From Planctomycetota bacterium (lineage in GTDB: Bacteria; Planctomycetota; Phycisphaerae; UBA1845), in assembly GCA_022563615.1 (NCBI GenBank), contig JADFMZ010000245.1, positions 1 through 5,289 on the forward strand: a stretch of DNA of 5,289 nucleotides, given 5' to 3'. Positions 5,117 to 5,289 of the stretch are shown here, piece after piece (positions within the stretch are counted from its first letter, which is position 1; the number at the start of each line of letters is the position of its first letter). Made by a program: the position numbers and the translations under genes. Under the pieces are notes generated by a model that was not told the origin of the DNA, searched no databases, and saw only the letters and a program-made list of their open reading frames with translations.

Positions 5117-5289
5117 TCAACCGTGTTGCAGCAACGGGGGTGGCACACCAAGCCGCTGGATACGCTCCAAGATCGCCGCGAACAACTCTCGTGGAACCGC
5201 CACCTCGGCCATCTGGAAGATTACGTACCCCGAGTGCCTCACCACCTTGGCTCCGATCTTGATCAGCTTCTCCCGCAGCGTGGTCAGCG
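5117..5289 (-). CDS. IS1380-family transposase, C-terminal fragment
   Basis: The last 56 codons of a transposase enter from the right edge and end at TGA 5119-5117. The readable protein begins LTTLREKLIKIGAKVVRH and continues SGYVIFQMAEVAVPRELFAAIL, then a Pro-rich tail ending PPPLLQHG. The KLIKIGAKVVRH and YxxFQxAEVAVPRxLF pattern is characteristic of IS1380-family C-termini, where the transposase contacts DNA and folds back on the DDE core. The catalytic residues are upstream, outside the window, so whether the gene is intact cannot be judged. Its frame shows no stop in the visible part. Confidence 0.8.
   Translation of the reverse strand, partial: LTTLREKLIKIGAKVVRHSGYVIFQMAEVAVPRELFAAILERIQRLGVPPPLLQHG

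Larger units (their letters stand above)
4897..5289 (-). mobile_element. Partial IS1380-type element, running off the right edge
   Basis: Kinase similarity ends abruptly after the ACC codon at 4894-4896, and from there to the edge the sequence belongs to another element oriented leftward. It contains the transposase C-terminus (5117-5287) and about 220 bp of non-coding end region. The terminal sequence around 4895-4910 (CCCGGAATTTCCCATT) is probably the inverted repeat, but its partner is outside the window, so the exact boundary and target duplication cannot be checked. No other gene is seen in 4897-5116. Confidence 0.65.

Noticed and set aside
1..5289. CRISPR array, tRNA, rRNA or new defence island
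   Set aside because: No regularly spaced repeats, cloverleaf or rRNA-like sequence was seen, and every protein with recognisable motifs is a glycosyltransferase, DUF423 protein, transposase, PIN remnant or kinase remnant.

Overview
The window is a moderately GC-rich bacterial chromosomal segment: about 1.9 kb of ordinary genes followed by about 3.4 kb of stacked mobile elements and the gene remnants they cut. Host assignment is inference only. The short palindromic extragenic hairpins near the left edge, the PssD/PssE-type transferase pair and the mix of IS5-, IS1- and IS1380-type sequences would fit a Planctomycetota-like or other environmental genome, but no marker gene is present to settle it.

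Left region (1-1876). Two overlapping minus-strand genes encode a split glycosyltransferase of the PssD/PssE (Alg14/Alg13-like) type. PssD is the membrane-side subunit and PssE the nucleotide-sugar-binding catalytic half. They overlap through a GTGA start/stop and together should form one enzyme for polysaccharide or lipid-linked glycan assembly. The roughly 280-bp divergent gap upstream carries a 19-bp near-perfect palindrome and several copies of the heptamer CGCAAAG, a candidate regulatory region. To its right, on the plus strand, is a small DUF423/YgdD-like four-helix membrane protein.

Middle region (about 1844-2920). The tail of the DUF423 gene runs into the end of a decayed IS1-like element. 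Its transposase (minus strand) has lost the N-terminal part and carries an in-frame TGA where an Arg codon is expected. Immediately beyond it is a PIN-domain (VapC-like) toxin gene whose 5' end, including the first catalytic Asp, is cut off by the next element.

Right region (2921-5289). A complete IS5-type element (16-bp perfect terminal inverted repeats, 443-aa transposase with its DDE residues) sits between two genes that both lost their 5' ends: the PIN gene on the left and a FixL-like PAS/histidine-kinase gene on the right. The flanks belong to different genes and show no target duplication, so this is not a simple insertion but the scar of a deletion or IS-IS recombination. The kinase remnant keeps the FixL heme-ligand His and distal Arg positions and the phospho-acceptor H-box. 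It has a one-base frameshift and is cut again just after HELNQPLT, where an IS1380-type element begins; the C-terminus of that transposase runs off the right edge on the minus strand.

Overall, only the pssD-pssE pair, the DUF423 gene and the IS5 transposase look intact. I found no CRISPR array, RNA gene or clearly new defence system. The items most worth a second look are the CGCAAAG repeat cluster, the rearrangement at the IS5 element and the FixL-like oxygen-sensor remnant.
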